A stretch of DNA of 64,000 bases from Taklimakanibacter albus (GCF_016595235.1 NZ_JAENHL010000006.1:992001-1056000), one strand, 5' to 3'. Positions 19,928-29,440 are shown, counted from the stretch's first letter. Notes: generated by a model from the letters alone, not told the origin. A program made the numbers and translations.

Positions 19928-20509
19928 TCATGCCCGCGGCGCTGCCTTGAGATAGGCGGCGCCGCGCGGCGATATTCTGTAGCCGGTCTCGAGACTTTCG
20001 GTGAGACCGAGCTCCTTGAGCTTCCTGACCCTAATCTTGAAGGGCTGAGTCTCCCAGGAAAGCCTTGCCGCCAGATCGGCGGCCCGCACCGCCGGATGGC
20101 CGGCGATCAAGTCCAGTACTTTCAGCGTCCACGCCCCGTCCTTGCTGGCTTTGTCGAGGCGCGCGAGACGTTTGGCGATGTCCGTTTCATCGGACTTCGT
20201 CGGCGCCTGTTTCCTGAGCGCGACGCGGGGATCCTGGCCAACGAAACGCAGCGCGATCCTGAACACGTCGCCGCTGCCGAATTTAGCGAGCTCGGCCAGA
20301 AGTTGCGCTTTCCCCGCATAGCCCGCCTTGCGGGCCTCCGCATCGCTGATTTTTTCGGCTTCGATCGCCTTTATGCCGGTGACGGCGACGACGCCGAGCG
20401 CGGTGCGGACTTCGCCGCCTTCCCTGACGCGCGAGCGCGGCCAGCGCCGGAAGGCCAAAGTAATGCTGCCGTCGCGGATACCTTCGAGGATGGCGGTTTT
20501 GAACAGCAT
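19928..20509 (-). CDS. Uncharacterised protein, possible ASCH-like N-terminus with winged-helix C-terminus
   Basis: A 193-residue protein read against the surrounding genes. The first 75 residues ([20 protein letters not shown] onward) have the length and Lys/Arg-Gly pattern of ASCH/PUA-like small-molecule or RNA-binding domains. The last 70 residues ([31 protein letters not shown]) read as a winged-helix fold. The start is set by a perfect GGAGGT five bases before the ATG at 20509; the frame stays open much further upstream, through pyrH, but that part is antisense artefact. It is inserted between tsf and pyrH, tail to tail with tsf and divergent from pyrH. Function unknown; a translation-linked RNA-binding or regulatory role is speculation. 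Confidence 0.75.
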   Translation of the reverse strand: MLFKTAILEGIRDGSITLAFRRWPRSRVREGGEVRTALGVVAVTGIKAIEAEKISDAEARKAGYAGKAQLLAELAKFGSGDVFRIALRFVGQDPRVALRKQAPTKSDETDIAKRLARLDKASKDGAWTLKVLDLIAGHPAVRAADLAARLSWETQPFKIRVRKLKELGLTESLETGYRISPRGAAYLKAAPRA

Positions 20510-20605
20510 TTGACCTCCGGTTCCGGAGTTAATACGAAATGCGTTAGCCTGCTTGAAAAATATGCTATCTCCCTCAAGTCTTTCCATTATTCCTATCGGG
20601 TGAAC

Positions 20606-21325
20606 ATGGCCAAGCTCGCCTTCAAGCGCGTCCTCCTGAAAGTCTCGGGCGAAGTCCTCATGGGCTCGCAGCCCTTCGGCATCGATCTTGCGACCGTCGA
20701 GCGGGTGGCAGGCGAGGTCGCGGAAACCTTGCAGACAGGCGTCCAGCTGAGCCTGGTCATCGGCGGCGGCAATATCTTCCGCGGCATGGCGCAGGCGGCC
20801 AAGGGCATGGACCGGGTGAGCGCCGATCACATGGGCATATTGGCGACGGTGATGAACGCGCTGGCCATGCAGGGCGCGCTCCAGGGCAAGGGCATCGACG
20901 CCCGGGTGCTGTCGGCCATCGCCATGCCGACGGTCTGCGAGACCTATTCCAGGGCCAAGGCGGTCCATCATCTCGAGGCGGGCAGGGTGGTCATCTGCGC
21001 CGCCGGCACCGGCCTGCCGTTCTTCACCACCGATACCGGGGCGGCGCTGCGGGCCGCCGAAATGGGCTGCGACGCGCTGTTCAAGGGCACCAGCGTCGAT
21101 GGGGTCTATTCGGCTGACCCAAAAAAGGACGCATCGGCCGAGCGTTTCGATCGCATCACCTTCAACGAGATACTGGCGCGCGATCTGCGCATCATGGACC
21201 CGGCGGCCATCGCGCTTGCGCGGGATAATGGGATTCCGGTAATTGTGTTCTCCATCCGCGCGCCCGGCGCGGTGCTCCAGGTCCTGAACGGCTCGGGTAA
21301 ATTTACGATAGTGACGAGAGACTGA
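20606..21325 (+). CDS. pyrH: Uridylate kinase
   Basis: Phosphorylates UMP to UDP in pyrimidine nucleotide synthesis; hexameric amino-acid-kinase-fold enzyme regulated by GTP and UTP in relatives. Visible motifs are KVSGEVLMG at the start, [10 protein letters not shown], the [11 protein letters not shown] segment and [16 protein letters not shown]. The ATG at 20606 gives 239 residues, the normal length; an in-frame upstream extension belongs to no known pyrH. It starts a run pyrH-frr-uppS-cdsA with short gaps. The promoter must lie within the 96 bases shared with the divergent unknown gene, or transcription comes through from tsf. Confidence 0.97.
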   Translation: MAKLAFKRVLLKVSGEVLMGSQPFGIDLATVERVAGEVAETLQTGVQLSLVIGGGNIFRGMAQAAKGMDRVSADHMGILATVMNALAMQGALQGKGIDARVLSAIAMPTVCETYSRAKAVHHLEAGRVVICAAGTGLPFFTTDTGAALRAAEMGCDALFKGTSVDGVYSADPKKDASAERFDRITFNEILARDLRIMDPAAIALARDNGIPVIVFSIRAPGAVLQVLNGSGKFTIVTRD

Positions 21326-21331
21326 ACCACC

Positions 21332-21898
21332 ATGGCACAACCAACTCCATTCGACTCCAAAGAAATCAAGCGGCGCATGCATGGTGCGGTCGATGCCCTG
21401 AAGCACGATTTCGGCGGCTTGCGCACCGGACGCGCCGCGGTGAGCCTTGTCGATCCCATCCATGTCGACGCCTATGGCGCCTCGATGCCGCTCAACCAGG
21501 TGGCGACTGTCACCGTGCCGGAACCGCGCATGCTGTCGATCCAGGTTTGGGACAGGGGCCTCGTCATCGCCGTCGAGAAGGCGATCCGCGCTTCCAATCT
21601 GGGCCTCAACCCGCAGACCGAGGGCCAGGTCATCCGCCTGCGCATGCCGGATCTGACGCAGGACCGCCGCAAGGAACTCGTCAAGGTCGCCCATCAATAT
21701 GCCGAGAAGGCCCGCGTCGCGGTGCGCAACGTGCGGCGTGACGGCATGGATCACTTGAAGTCGCTCGAAAAGGATCATCATATGGGCGAGGACGAGCACC
21801 GTACGAAGTCGGATGAAGTGCAGAAGATGACCGACGAGACGATCAAGGAGATCGACGCGGCGCTCAAGGTCAAAGAAGCCGAGATCATGCAGGTCTGA
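21332..21898 (+). CDS. frr: Ribosome recycling factor
   Basis: Splits post-termination ribosomes together with EF-G. The 188 residues include family landmarks: [13 protein letters not shown] near the N-terminus, DPIHVDAYG, the IQVWD segment, SNLGLNP and [11 protein letters not shown], and the C-terminal helix ending [10 protein letters not shown]. It begins six bases after the pyrH stop, in the conserved pyrH-frr pair. Confidence 0.98.
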   Translation: MAQPTPFDSKEIKRRMHGAVDALKHDFGGLRTGRAAVSLVDPIHVDAYGASMPLNQVATVTVPEPRMLSIQVWDRGLVIAVEKAIRASNLGLNPQTEGQVIRLRMPDLTQDRRKELVKVAHQYAEKARVAVRNVRRDGMDHLKSLEKDHHMGEDEHRTKSDEVQKMTDETIKEIDAALKVKEAEIMQV

Positions 21899-21939
21899 GC
21901 GGCAGGTCCGCCGGAATGCGTGGCCATGAGGGTCCGTTG

Positions 21940-22674
21940 ATGACTGTTCCTGGGGGCAGAACTCCAGTGCCGCGGCACGTCGCCATCATCATGGATGGCA
22001 ATGGCCGCTGGGCGCATGCCCGTGGCCTGCCGCGCTCGGCCGGCCACCGCAAGGGCGTAGAGGCGTTGCGCACCGCGGTTCGCGCCGCCGGTGAGATGGG
22101 CATCGGCTATCTCACCATCTTCAGCTTCAGCTCGGAAAACTGGTCGCGCCCGCCGGCGGAGGTGTCCTTCCTGCTCGACCTGCTGCGCCATTTCGTGCGC
22201 CAGGACGTCGCCGAGCTCGACCGCGAGAATGTCCGTATAAGGATCATCGGCGAGCGCCAGGGGCTTGCCGCCGATATCGTGGCGCTCATCGCCGAGACCG
22301 AGGAGCGCACCCGGGCCAATACCGGCCTCACCCTCATCGTCGCCTTCAATTACGGCTCACGCCAGGAAATCACCACCGCCGCCCGCGATCTCGCCATTGC
22401 GGTCAAGGAAGGGCGGATCGCGCCCGACAGCATCACGCCGGAATTATTCGGCAGCTTCCTCGCCACCGAAGGCGTTCCCGATCCCGATCTCCTGATCCGC
22501 ACCAGCGGCGAGCAGCGTCTTTCCAACTATCTGCTCTGGCAGTGCGCCTATACCGAATTCGTCTTCGTCGACGAATACTGGCCGGATTTCAGCCGCGAGA
22601 CGCTGCAGCGCGCCATTGCCGAATACCATACGCGCGAGCGGCGCTTCGGCGGGCTCCAGGCGCAGTCGGCCTGA
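21940..22674 (+). CDS. uppS: Undecaprenyl diphosphate synthase (cis-prenyltransferase)
   Basis: Makes the C55 isoprenoid carrier for peptidoglycan and other envelope polymers. The catalytic MDGNGRWA motif with its Asp, the GHRKGVEA segment, [12 protein letters not shown] and the C-terminal [19 protein letters not shown] motif are all present. The start ATG at 21940 has GAGGG seven bases upstream and gives 244 residues; an in-frame ATG at 21916 would add eight residues and has a weaker site. It is followed by cdsA after two bases. Confidence 0.97.
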   Translation: MTVPGGRTPVPRHVAIIMDGNGRWAHARGLPRSAGHRKGVEALRTAVRAAGEMGIGYLTIFSFSSENWSRPPAEVSFLLDLLRHFVRQDVAELDRENVRIRIIGERQGLAADIVALIAETEERTRANTGLTLIVAFNYGSRQEITTAARDLAIAVKEGRIAPDSITPELFGSFLATEGVPDPDLLIRTSGEQRLSNYLLWQCAYTEFVFVDEYWPDFSRETLQRAIAEYHTRERRFGGLQAQSA

Positions 22675-22676
22675 CC

Positions 22677-23525
22677 ATGGCCGAGACGACCGGCGCGCCC
22701 CAGGGCGCCAATTGGCGCGATCTCGGCATCCGCACCTTGTCCTCGGCGATACTGATTCCCGCCGTCCTGGTCGATGTCTGGCTGGGGGATGCCTGGTTCC
22801 ATCTCCTGGTGGCGCTGCTCGGTGTCATGATGGCGCATGAATGGACCAACATCGTCCACGATCGCAGCTCCTCGCAATTCGCGCTGCATGCGGCGGCCGC
22901 TCTGTGCGGCGCCTTCCTGCCGCTGTCGCATGGCTGGCATATGGCGCTTGGTGTGATTGCGGTCATCTGGGTCTTGAGCCTTCTCCTGGCGCTCGCCCAG
23001 CACCGCCGCCTCAGCCTCTGGGTCGTCTCCGGTGTCGCCTATATCGGCCTGCCGGCGATGGCCTTCGTCATACTGAGGGGCGAGAACGAGGCGGGCATGC
23101 TCGCCATGATGTGGCTCTTCGCGGTGGTCTGGGCGGCTGATATCTGCGCCTATTTCGCCGGCCGTGTCATCGGCGGTCCGAAGCTCGCGCCGAGGATTTC
23201 GCCCAAGAAGACCTGGGCCGGGCTGTGGGGCGCCATCGCCGGCGCGGCTGCCGTGGGGGCCGCGGTCGCCTATGGCGCGGGCCTTGCCGATGTCATCCTC
23301 CTGGGCCTCCTGGGGGGCGTGCTCGCCGTCGTGGAGCAGATGGGCGATCTCTTCGAATCGGCGCTCAAGCGCCATTACGGGGTGAAGGATTCGGGTCGCC
23401 TCATTCCCGGCCATGGCGGCGTTCTCGACCGGGTGGACGGGCTCGTTGCCGCCTCGCTGGTGCTGGCCGCGGTCGTCATCGTTTCGGGTTATATCGGCGC
23501 CGGTAACGAACTTTTTGGCCGCTAA
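22677..23525 (+). CDS. cdsA: Phosphatidate cytidylyltransferase
   Basis: Inner-membrane enzyme making CDP-diacylglycerol from phosphatidic acid and CTP. About eight hydrophobic helices are followed by the family signature near the C-terminus (SALKRHYGVKDSG and then PGHGGVLDRVD). The ATG at 22677 lies two bases after the uppS stop and gives 282 residues; the longer open frame overlaps uppS and is rejected. In most alphaproteobacteria dxr comes next, but here a 251-base non-coding gap and then rseP follow. Confidence 0.96.
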   Translation: MAETTGAPQGANWRDLGIRTLSSAILIPAVLVDVWLGDAWFHLLVALLGVMMAHEWTNIVHDRSSSQFALHAAAALCGAFLPLSHGWHMALGVIAVIWVLSLLLALAQHRRLSLWVVSGVAYIGLPAMAFVILRGENEAGMLAMMWLFAVVWAADICAYFAGRVIGGPKLAPRISPKKTWAGLWGAIAGAAAVGAAVAYGAGLADVILLGLLGGVLAVVEQMGDLFESALKRHYGVKDSGRLIPGHGGVLDRVDGLVAASLVLAAVVIVSGYIGAGNELFGR

Positions 23526-23604
23526 CCATAGACTGTCGAAATGTTGTCGCAATGACAGCGTTTCGTGGTTAATAAGTCGTTTACGCCAAAGGCTTAGGGC
23601 ACAT

Positions 23605-23755
23605 CCGCCAAAGTTGAAGACTTTGGCGGTCAGGATATGCCTCAAGGTATTGATTTGGCGCGAATCCTTCTCGGCGAAGTGATTTCCATTTCGCCGGGAT
23701 GCGCGTTACTGGCACGCACTTTGCGGATAATGGCGGGGCCGGGAAACGTGCCCGG
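23605..23755 (+). other. cdsA-rseP gap with three hairpins
   Basis: Within the 251-base gap three inverted repeats occur in a row. CCGCCAAAG/CTTTGGCGG (23605-23629) is nine base pairs with a seven-base loop. CGGCGAA/TTCGCCG (23672-23696) is seven base pairs. CCGGG/CCCGG (23739-23755) is five base pairs. None is followed by a T-run, so a classic intrinsic terminator is not supported. They could be a leader or attenuator for rseP-bamA. I find no remnant of dxr. Confidence 0.4.
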
Positions 23756-23776
23756 TATTTGAAACAGGATATCACG

Positions 23777-24904
23777 ATGGACTTTCTCGCCACCTTACCG
23801 GCAACCATTTTCTCCTACGGCGCCTATGCCGTCATTTTGCTCGTCGCGCTGACCGTCATCGTCTTTGTCCACGAATACGGCCATTTCAAAGTGGCCCGGC
23901 TGTGCGGCATGAAGGTGGAGGCCTTCTCGATCGGCTTCGGCCGTGAGATCTGGGGCAAGTACGACCGGTACGGCACGCGTTGGAAGATCGGCTGGCTGCC
24001 GATTGGCGGCTATGTGAAGTTCGCCGGCGACGCCAATGCCGCGAGCATGCCTGATCCGGAATCACCGCCCAAACCCGACGAATTCCACGGCAAGCCCATC
24101 TGGCAGCGGGCGCTCGTGGTCGCGGCCGGTCCGGTGGCGAATTTCGTTTTGGCGTTCCTGCTGTTCGCCGTTTACTTCATGGGAGATAAAGTCCTCGGGC
24201 CGCAGCTCGGCGAGATCATGCCCAAATCGGCCGCCCAGGAGGCTGGATTCCAGCCGAATGACACCGTGCTCAGGATCGACGGCGAGGAGGTGTTGAGCTT
24301 CGTCGACATCATCGCCATCGTCAGCCAGAGCGCCGGCAAGAGCCTGCACTTCGACATCGATCGTTCCGGCAGCCCGCTGACTTTGACCGTGATTCCGCAG
24401 TCGTCGGTCGAGGATAGAGGTTTCTTCGGCAAGATCACCATCGGACGGATCGGCGCCCGGCCCAGCGACAATCCTTCGAATCTCCACAATGTGCCGCTGC
24501 CGCGCGCCCTGAACATGGCTGGCGGAGAGATCGAGCGCATTGTGGTGGGAACGCTGCAATATGTCGGCCGGTTGATCGTCGGGCGCGACAGCGTTTCGCA
24601 GCTGGGTGGCGTAGGGACCATGGCCAAGCTGACCGGAGACGCCGCGCAGGTCGGATTTCTCGTCCTCGTCTACATGATCGCGGTGCTCTCGGTGAGTATC
24701 GGATTAATTAACCTGTTTCCTATTCCAATGCTGGATGGCGGCCACCTCGTGTTCTACGCGCTGGAGGCTATCCGCCGTAAACCTTTGGGGCCGCAGGCTC
24801 AGGAATGGAGCTTCAGAATTGGATTTGCCGTCATTATTTTCATCATGCTGATCGGCAATATCAACGACCTTCTAAGGGCCACTATGAGAAACCTAGCCTA
24901 TTGA
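23777..24904 (+). CDS. rseP: RseP-type site-2 protease (RIP metalloprotease)
   Basis: Intramembrane zinc metalloprotease that cleaves anti-sigma factors and signal-peptide remnants. The zinc motif HEYGH (His32, Glu33, His36) lies in the first membrane helix, one PDZ domain follows (about residues 115-205), and the third metal ligand motif PMLDGGHL is near residue 315. The length of 375 residues is shorter than E. coli RseP (about 450, two PDZ domains) and normal for alphaproteobacteria. The chosen ATG at 23777 places HEYGH in the first helix; the upstream in-frame extension is not hydrophobic. bamA follows after 107 bases. Confidence 0.95.
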   Translation: MDFLATLPATIFSYGAYAVILLVALTVIVFVHEYGHFKVARLCGMKVEAFSIGFGREIWGKYDRYGTRWKIGWLPIGGYVKFAGDANAASMPDPESPPKPDEFHGKPIWQRALVVAAGPVANFVLAFLLFAVYFMGDKVLGPQLGEIMPKSAAQEAGFQPNDTVLRIDGEEVLSFVDIIAIVSQSAGKSLHFDIDRSGSPLTLTVIPQSSVEDRGFFGKITIGRIGARPSDNPSNLHNVPLPRALNMAGGEIERIVVGTLQYVGRLIVGRDSVSQLGGVGTMAKLTGDAAQVGFLVLVYMIAVLSVSIGLINLFPIPMLDGGHLVFYALEAIRRKPLGPQAQEWSFRIGFAVIIFIMLIGNINDLLRATMRNLAY

Positions 24905-25011
24905 AATAAGGCAAAAATCTTCATTTGCATTCATTCGGAAAGAGCGTAAAAAGCAACCCGGGTGAGGGGATTCTTCGGGAACTACGCGTAGCAGGGGATT
25001 GAATACAAGGG

Positions 25012-27381
25012 ATGCGTTACCAGTCAGTCATTGTCGCGGTTTTTGCGTGCGTGTTGTCCTTCGCCCTGCCGGTCATGGCGCCTCAGGGTTTTGTGTCGAC
25101 AGCCCAGGCTCAAGCCATCGGCCGCATCATCGTCGAGGGCAATCAGCGCATCGAGGCGGAAACCGTCCTTTCCTATATGCAGATCGGGGCGGGCGACCAG
25201 TTCGATTCCGAGAAGATCGACGAATCGCTGAAGACCCTTTTCCAGACCGGCCTGTTTTCCGACGTCCGGATTTTCCGGCGCGGCAATAATCTTGTCGTGG
25301 TCGTCGAAGAGAACCCGATGATCAATCGGGTGAATTTCGAAGGCAACAGCGAGGTCAAGGACAAGGATCTCGAGAAGGAAGTCGAGCTCAAAGAGCGCAC
25401 GATGTTCACGCGCGCCAAGGTGCAGAGCGACGTCCAGCGAATCATCGCCGTCTATCGCCGCTCGGGCTTCTACTCGGCCCGCGTCGAGCCCAAGATCATC
25501 CGTTTGCCCCAGAACCGCGTCGACCTCATCTATGAGATCACCGAGGGCGCCGAGACCAAGGTCAAGGCCATCACCTTCGTCGGCAACGAGGCGTTCAGCG
25601 ACAGCGACCTGCGTTCGGCGATCACCACCACGGAGCACTCCTGGTGGAAGTTCATGTCCACCTCGGACCGTTATGATCCCGACCGGCTGAACTACGACAA
25701 GGAACTGCTGCGCCGCTATTATTTGAAGAACGGCTTCGCCGACTTCCGGGTGATTTCGGCCGATGCCGAGCTGGCCCCCGATGGCGAGAGCTTCTACATC
25801 ACCTTCACGGTGGAAGAGGGCCCGCTCTACAAGGTCAACAGCGTCGCCGTGAACAAAGGCGACACCAATCTCGACGAAGAACAGCTGCGCAAGGCCGTCC
25901 AGCTGAGCCCCGGCGAGGACTATGACGCGACCAAGGTCGACAAGTCGGTCGAGAACATCACGATCGAGGCCGGCAAGGCGGGCTACGCCTTCGCCAAGGT
26001 CGAGCCGGACATCAAGAAGGACGAGCCGAACCGCGCCCTCGACATCACCTACAACATCACCGAAGGTCCGCGCACTTACATCGAGCGCATCGACATCATC
26101 GGCAATACGCGCACCCTCGACGAGGTGATCCGCCGCGAGCTCCGCCTCTTTGAGGGCGATGCCTATAACCGCGTGCTGGTCGAGCGTGGCCGCCGCCGCC
26201 TGACGTCTCTCGACTTCTTCGAGAAGATCGACATGCGCGAAGAGCCGGGCTCGGCGCCCGACAAGGTCGTGCTGATCGTCGAAGTGGTCGAGAAGTCGAC
26301 CGGTTCCCTCAACCTGACGGCCGGCTACTCCACCTCGGACGGCGTCATCGGCGGTATCAGCGTCAGCGAGCGCAACCTGCTCGGCCGTGGCCAGAATGTC
26401 CGCCTCGACACCCAGCTGAGCTGGGACCGTCAGCAGGTCGATTTCAGCTTCACCGAGCCGTATTTCCTCGACATGCCGTTGTCGGCGGGCGTCGATCTCT
26501 TCGCCACCCGGTCGAGCGACACCGACACGACGAGCTATGACAGCACCCGCTATGGCGGCGCGCTGCGCACCGGCTTCCGTCTCGACGAATGGCAGTCGCT
26601 CAGCTTCAAATACATGCTGGCCCGCCGCGAGATCACCATCGACGACGGCGCCGACGTGTCGCCCGCCATCCTCGACTCGGAAGGCGTGACCTGGAAGTCG
26701 TCCGTCGCCAGCGCCTATGTCTATGACGACCTCGACAATCCGTCGCGCCCGACCAAGGGTTTCCGCGGTAAGGGCACGCTCGAAGTCGCGGGCCTTGGCG
26801 GCGACGTCTATTATGCCAGCATCGACACCTCGGCCTATTACTTCATGCCGCTGCTGTTCGACGGCGTGGTGCTGAAGCTCGAGGCCAATGCCGGCCATAT
26901 GGAGCCGCTGACCAGCGACGACATTCCGATCCAGGACCGCTTCTTCAAGGGCTCGGACAGCTTCCGCGGTTTCAAGCGTGGCGGTGTCGGCCCGCGCATG
27001 GACAATACCCGCGGCGATTCGGACGGGATCGGCGGCCAGACCTATGCCATCGGCACGGTCGAGACGACTTTCCCGCTCGGTCTGCCGGAGGAATTCGGCC
27101 TGGAAGGCGCGGTCTTCTCTGACTTCGGTACGGTCTTCGGTGCGCCCGAAGATACGATGGCCGCGACGGCGAATGGCCTTTGCCGGATTAATCCGAACAA
27201 GCCCGCTGCGGGACAGAAATGCGAAGTGCATGATACGCCCGAGCTGCGGTTGTCAGTCGGCGCCGGCGTGATCTGGCAGTCGCCCTTCGGTCCGCTCCGC
27301 GTTGACGTCGCTTATCCGCTGATCAAGGCTGACTATGACGAGGAAGAACTGTTCCGCTTCTCGGTCGGCACGCGCTTCTAG
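25012..27381 (+). CDS. bamA: Outer membrane protein assembly factor BamA
   Basis: Essential outer-membrane beta-barrel insertase. The signal peptide ends near AQA|QA at residue 35. Five POTRA repeats fill about residues 37-430, and the barrel contains the expected segment FRGFKRGGVGPR and ends in a C-terminal phenylalanine (VGTRF), the outer-membrane targeting signature. The length of 789 residues is normal. In relatives it is followed by lpxD; here a 12-base-pair hairpin and then fabZ follow. Confidence 0.97.
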   Translation: MRYQSVIVAVFACVLSFALPVMAPQGFVSTAQAQAIGRIIVEGNQRIEAETVLSYMQIGAGDQFDSEKIDESLKTLFQTGLFSDVRIFRRGNNLVVVVEENPMINRVNFEGNSEVKDKDLEKEVELKERTMFTRAKVQSDVQRIIAVYRRSGFYSARVEPKIIRLPQNRVDLIYEITEGAETKVKAITFVGNEAFSDSDLRSAITTTEHSWWKFMSTSDRYDPDRLNYDKELLRRYYLKNGFADFRVISADAELAPDGESFYITFTVEEGPLYKVNSVAVNKGDTNLDEEQLRKAVQLSPGEDYDATKVDKSVENITIEAGKAGYAFAKVEPDIKKDEPNRALDITYNITEGPRTYIERIDIIGNTRTLDEVIRRELRLFEGDAYNRVLVERGRRRLTSLDFFEKIDMREEPGSAPDKVVLIVEVVEKSTGSLNLTAGYSTSDGVIGGISVSERNLLGRGQNVRLDTQLSWDRQQVDFSFTEPYFLDMPLSAGVDLFATRSSDTDTTSYDSTRYGGALRTGFRLDEWQSLSFKYMLARREITIDDGADVSPAILDSEGVTWKSSVASAYVYDDLDNPSRPTKGFRGKGTLEVAGLGGDVYYASIDTSAYYFMPLLFDGVVLKLEANAGHMEPLTSDDIPIQDRFFKGSDSFRGFKRGGVGPRMDNTRGDSDGIGGQTYAIGTVETTFPLGLPEEFGLEGAVFSDFGTVFGAPEDTMAATANGLCRINPNKPAAGQKCEVHDTPELRLSVGAGVIWQSPFGPLRVDVAYPLIKADYDEEELFRFSVGTRF

Positions 27382-27410
27382 ACTGAGCACCGGCAAAGCG
27401 ATAAAGGTTG

Positions 27411-27439
27411 CAACGGACGGCACCAGATGCCGTCCGTTG
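27411..27439 (+). terminator. Strong hairpin between bamA and fabZ
   Basis: A perfect 12-base-pair stem, CAACGGACGGCA (27411-27422) with TGCCGTCCGTTG (27428-27439), closes a five-base loop 30 bases after the bamA stop. The following sequence TCGTTTGA has only a weak T-run, so termination efficiency is uncertain. It separates fabZ from bamA transcription at the place where lpxD lies in most relatives. Confidence 0.6.
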
Positions 27440-27458
27440 TCGTTTGAGGATGTACGGC

Positions 27459-27935
27459 ATGCCTGACACTGGGGAACCGAGAGCGCTGGGGAGCGCCGAT
27501 ATTGGACGGATCATGCAGCTTTTGCCGCATCGATATCCGTTCCTGCTGATCGACCGCCTGGTCGATCTCGACGGCGAGCAATCGGGCGTCGGCATCAAGA
27601 ACGTGACCATGAACGAACCGTTCTTCCAGGGACATTTCCCCGGCCGGCCGGTCATGCCGGGGGTGCTGCTCATCGAATGCATGGCCCAGACCGCCGGCGC
27701 CCTGGTGCTCAATCACCTGGGCGACGAGCATGCCGGCAAGCTGGTGTTCTTCATGTCGATCGACAAGGCGCGCTTCCGCAAGCCGGTGGTGCCGGGTGAC
27801 ACGGTGCGTTTCCCGGTCAAGTTGATCCAGCGGCGCCCGCCTGTCTGGCGCTACGCGGCCGAGGCGATCGTCGACGGCAAGAAGGTGGCCGAGGCTGAGA
27901 TCGGCGCCATGCTCATGAACGAGCGCGGCCAGTAG
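27459..27935 (+). CDS. fabZ: 3-hydroxyacyl-ACP dehydratase FabZ
   Basis: Dehydrates 3-hydroxyacyl-ACP in fatty acid elongation. The active-site motif is clear: LLPHRYPFLLIDR, then His59 in FFQGHFPGRPVMPGV and Glu73 in LLIECMAQ. The start at 27459 has GAGGA eight bases upstream and gives 158 residues; the ATG at 27450 overlaps that site, and a TTG at 27408 lies inside the hairpin. In most relatives fabZ sits between lpxD and lpxA; here neither is adjacent, so it stands alone between bamA and the convergent gltA. Confidence 0.95.
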   Translation: MPDTGEPRALGSADIGRIMQLLPHRYPFLLIDRLVDLDGEQSGVGIKNVTMNEPFFQGHFPGRPVMPGVLLIECMAQTAGALVLNHLGDEHAGKLVFFMSIDKARFRKPVVPGDTVRFPVKLIQRRPPVWRYAAEAIVDGKKVAEAEIGAMLMNERGQ

Positions 27936-28060
27936 GCGCCGCCGTCGTTATCTATCTCCGCACTGGACTGCGTTCGAGGGGCCTCAGCACGGTCTCGCTT
28001 TGGGCGAGCCTCCGGAACAGCCGGATGAGCAGCGGGTGGTTCGTCCACCTTCATAAGACA

Positions 28061-28085
28061 ATGGCCGGGTTTTCGGCCCGGCCAT
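28061..28085. terminator. Bidirectional hairpin between fabZ and gltA
   Basis: ATGGCCGGG (28061-28069) and CCCGGCCAT (28077-28085) form a nine-base-pair stem with a seven-base loop in the 173-base spacer between convergent genes. Flanking T/A runs are short. It probably ends gltA transcription and could also serve fabZ. Nothing else in the spacer is recognisable. Confidence 0.55.
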
Positions 28086-28108
28086 CATCGTCCAGTTTTA
28101 GAGGGCAG

Positions 28109-29440
28109 TTATTTGCCGCGCTTGCTCATCTGCACATAATCGCGCTGCGGCGACCCGGTGTAGAGCTGGCGCGGCCGGCCGATGCGCTGTGACGGATCCT
28201 CGATCATCTCCTTCCACTGGGCGATCCAGCCGACCGTGCGCGCCACCGCGAAGAGCACAGTAAACATGCTGGTCGGGAAGCCGAGCGCCCGGAGGATGAT
28301 GCCGGAATAGAAGTCGACATTCGGATAGAGCTTGCGCTCGATGAAGTAGCTGTCATTGAGGGCGACGCGCTCGAGTTCGCGCGCCACGTCGAGCAGCGGA
28401 TCGTCCTTGATGCCGAGCTCGCCCAGAACCTCATGCGCCGTCTTCTGCATGATCTTGGCGCGCGGATCGTAGTTCTTGTAGACGCGATGGCCGAAGCCCA
28501 TCAGGCGGATATGCGAGCTCTTGTCCTTCACCTTGGAGATGAATTCCGGGATCTTGTTGGCGTCGCCGATCTCTTCCAGCATCTTGAGCGCCGCCTCATT
28601 GGCGCCGCCATGCGCCGGACCCCACAGGCAGGCGATGCCGGCCGCGATGCAGGCGAAGGGATTGGCGCCGGACGAACCGGCGAGCCTGACCGTCGAGGTC
28701 GACGCGTTCTGCTCGTGATCGGCATGCAGGATGAAGATGCGGTCCATGGCACGCGCCAGGATCGGGTTGACCTTGTATTCCTCGCACGGCACGGCGAAGC
28801 ACATGCGCAGGAAGTTGGCGGCATAGGACAGCTCGTTCTTCGGATAAACGAAGGGCTGACCGATGTGATATTTGAAGGCCATCGCCGCGATCGTCGGTAG
28901 CTTGGCAATCATGCGGCGTGACGCGATCTCGCGCTGCTTGGGATCGTTGATGTCGGTCGAGTCGTGATAGAAGGCTGACATCGCGCCGACCACGCCGACC
29001 ATCACCGCCATCGGATGCGCATCGCGCCGGAAGCCCTGATAGAAGCGTGCCATCTGCTCATGGATCATCGTATGCATGGTGATCGCATGTTCGAATTCGC
29101 GCCGCTGCGCGGGCGTCGGGAGATCGCCGTAATAGAGCAGGTAACAGGTCTCGAGGAAGTCGCCATGCTCGGCGAGCTGGTCGATCGGATAGCCGCGATA
29201 GAGCAGTACGCCGGCATCGCCATCGATATAGGTGATGTCGGACTCGCACGCCGCCGTCGAGGTGAAGCCCGGATCGTAAGTGAACACACCGGCATCGCGA
29301 TAGAGATGGCCGATATCGACGACGTCGGGTCCGACCGTTCCCTTGCGGACCGGAAGCTCATACGATTTGTTGTCTATGGTGAGGGTGGCGGAGGTCTGCG
29401 CCACATCTGCGGTTTTCTTGGTCGCGGCTGTTGTTGTCAT
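28109..29440 (-). CDS. gltA: Citrate synthase (type II)
   Basis: Condenses oxaloacetate and acetyl-CoA to open the TCA cycle. The 443 residues include the family signature around [14 protein letters not shown] (catalytic His), the earlier histidine in [14 protein letters not shown], and the N-terminal beta-rich domain ([18 protein letters not shown]) seen in hexameric, NADH-regulated Gram-negative enzymes. It is transcribed after gltX with a 61-base gap. In relatives the lpx cluster lies on its other side; here it faces fabZ. Confidence 0.97.
   Translation of the reverse strand: MTTTAATKKTADVAQTSATLTIDNKSYELPVRKGTVGPDVVDIGHLYRDAGVFTYDPGFTSTAACESDITYIDGDAGVLLYRGYPIDQLAEHGDFLETCYLLYYGDLPTPAQRREFEHAITMHTMIHEQMARFYQGFRRDAHPMAVMVGVVGAMSAFYHDSTDINDPKQREIASRRMIAKLPTIAAMAFKYHIGQPFVYPKNELSYAANFLRMCFAVPCEEYKVNPILARAMDRIFILHADHEQNASTSTVRLAGSSGANPFACIAAGIACLWGPAHGGANEAALKMLEEIGDANKIPEFISKVKDKSSHIRLMGFGHRVYKNYDPRAKIMQKTAHEVLGELGIKDDPLLDVARELERVALNDSYFIERKLYPNVDFYSGIILRALGFPTSMFTVLFAVARTVGWIAQWKEMIEDPSQRIGRPRQLYTGSPQRDYVQMSKRGK

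Noticed and set aside
20510-21799. Upstream extension of the unknown minus-strand gene through pyrH and part of frr
   Set aside because: The perfect GGAGGT site at 20511-20520 sets the start at 20509; the extension overlaps conserved genes.
24982-24991. Palindrome CTACGCGTAG before bamA
   Set aside because: A single ten-base palindrome without a repeat or clear promoter relation; not enough to call an operator.
25024-27231. Long open frame antisense to bamA
   Set aside because: bamA is unambiguous with signal peptide, POTRA repeats and C-terminal Phe; the antisense peptide has no recognisable domain.
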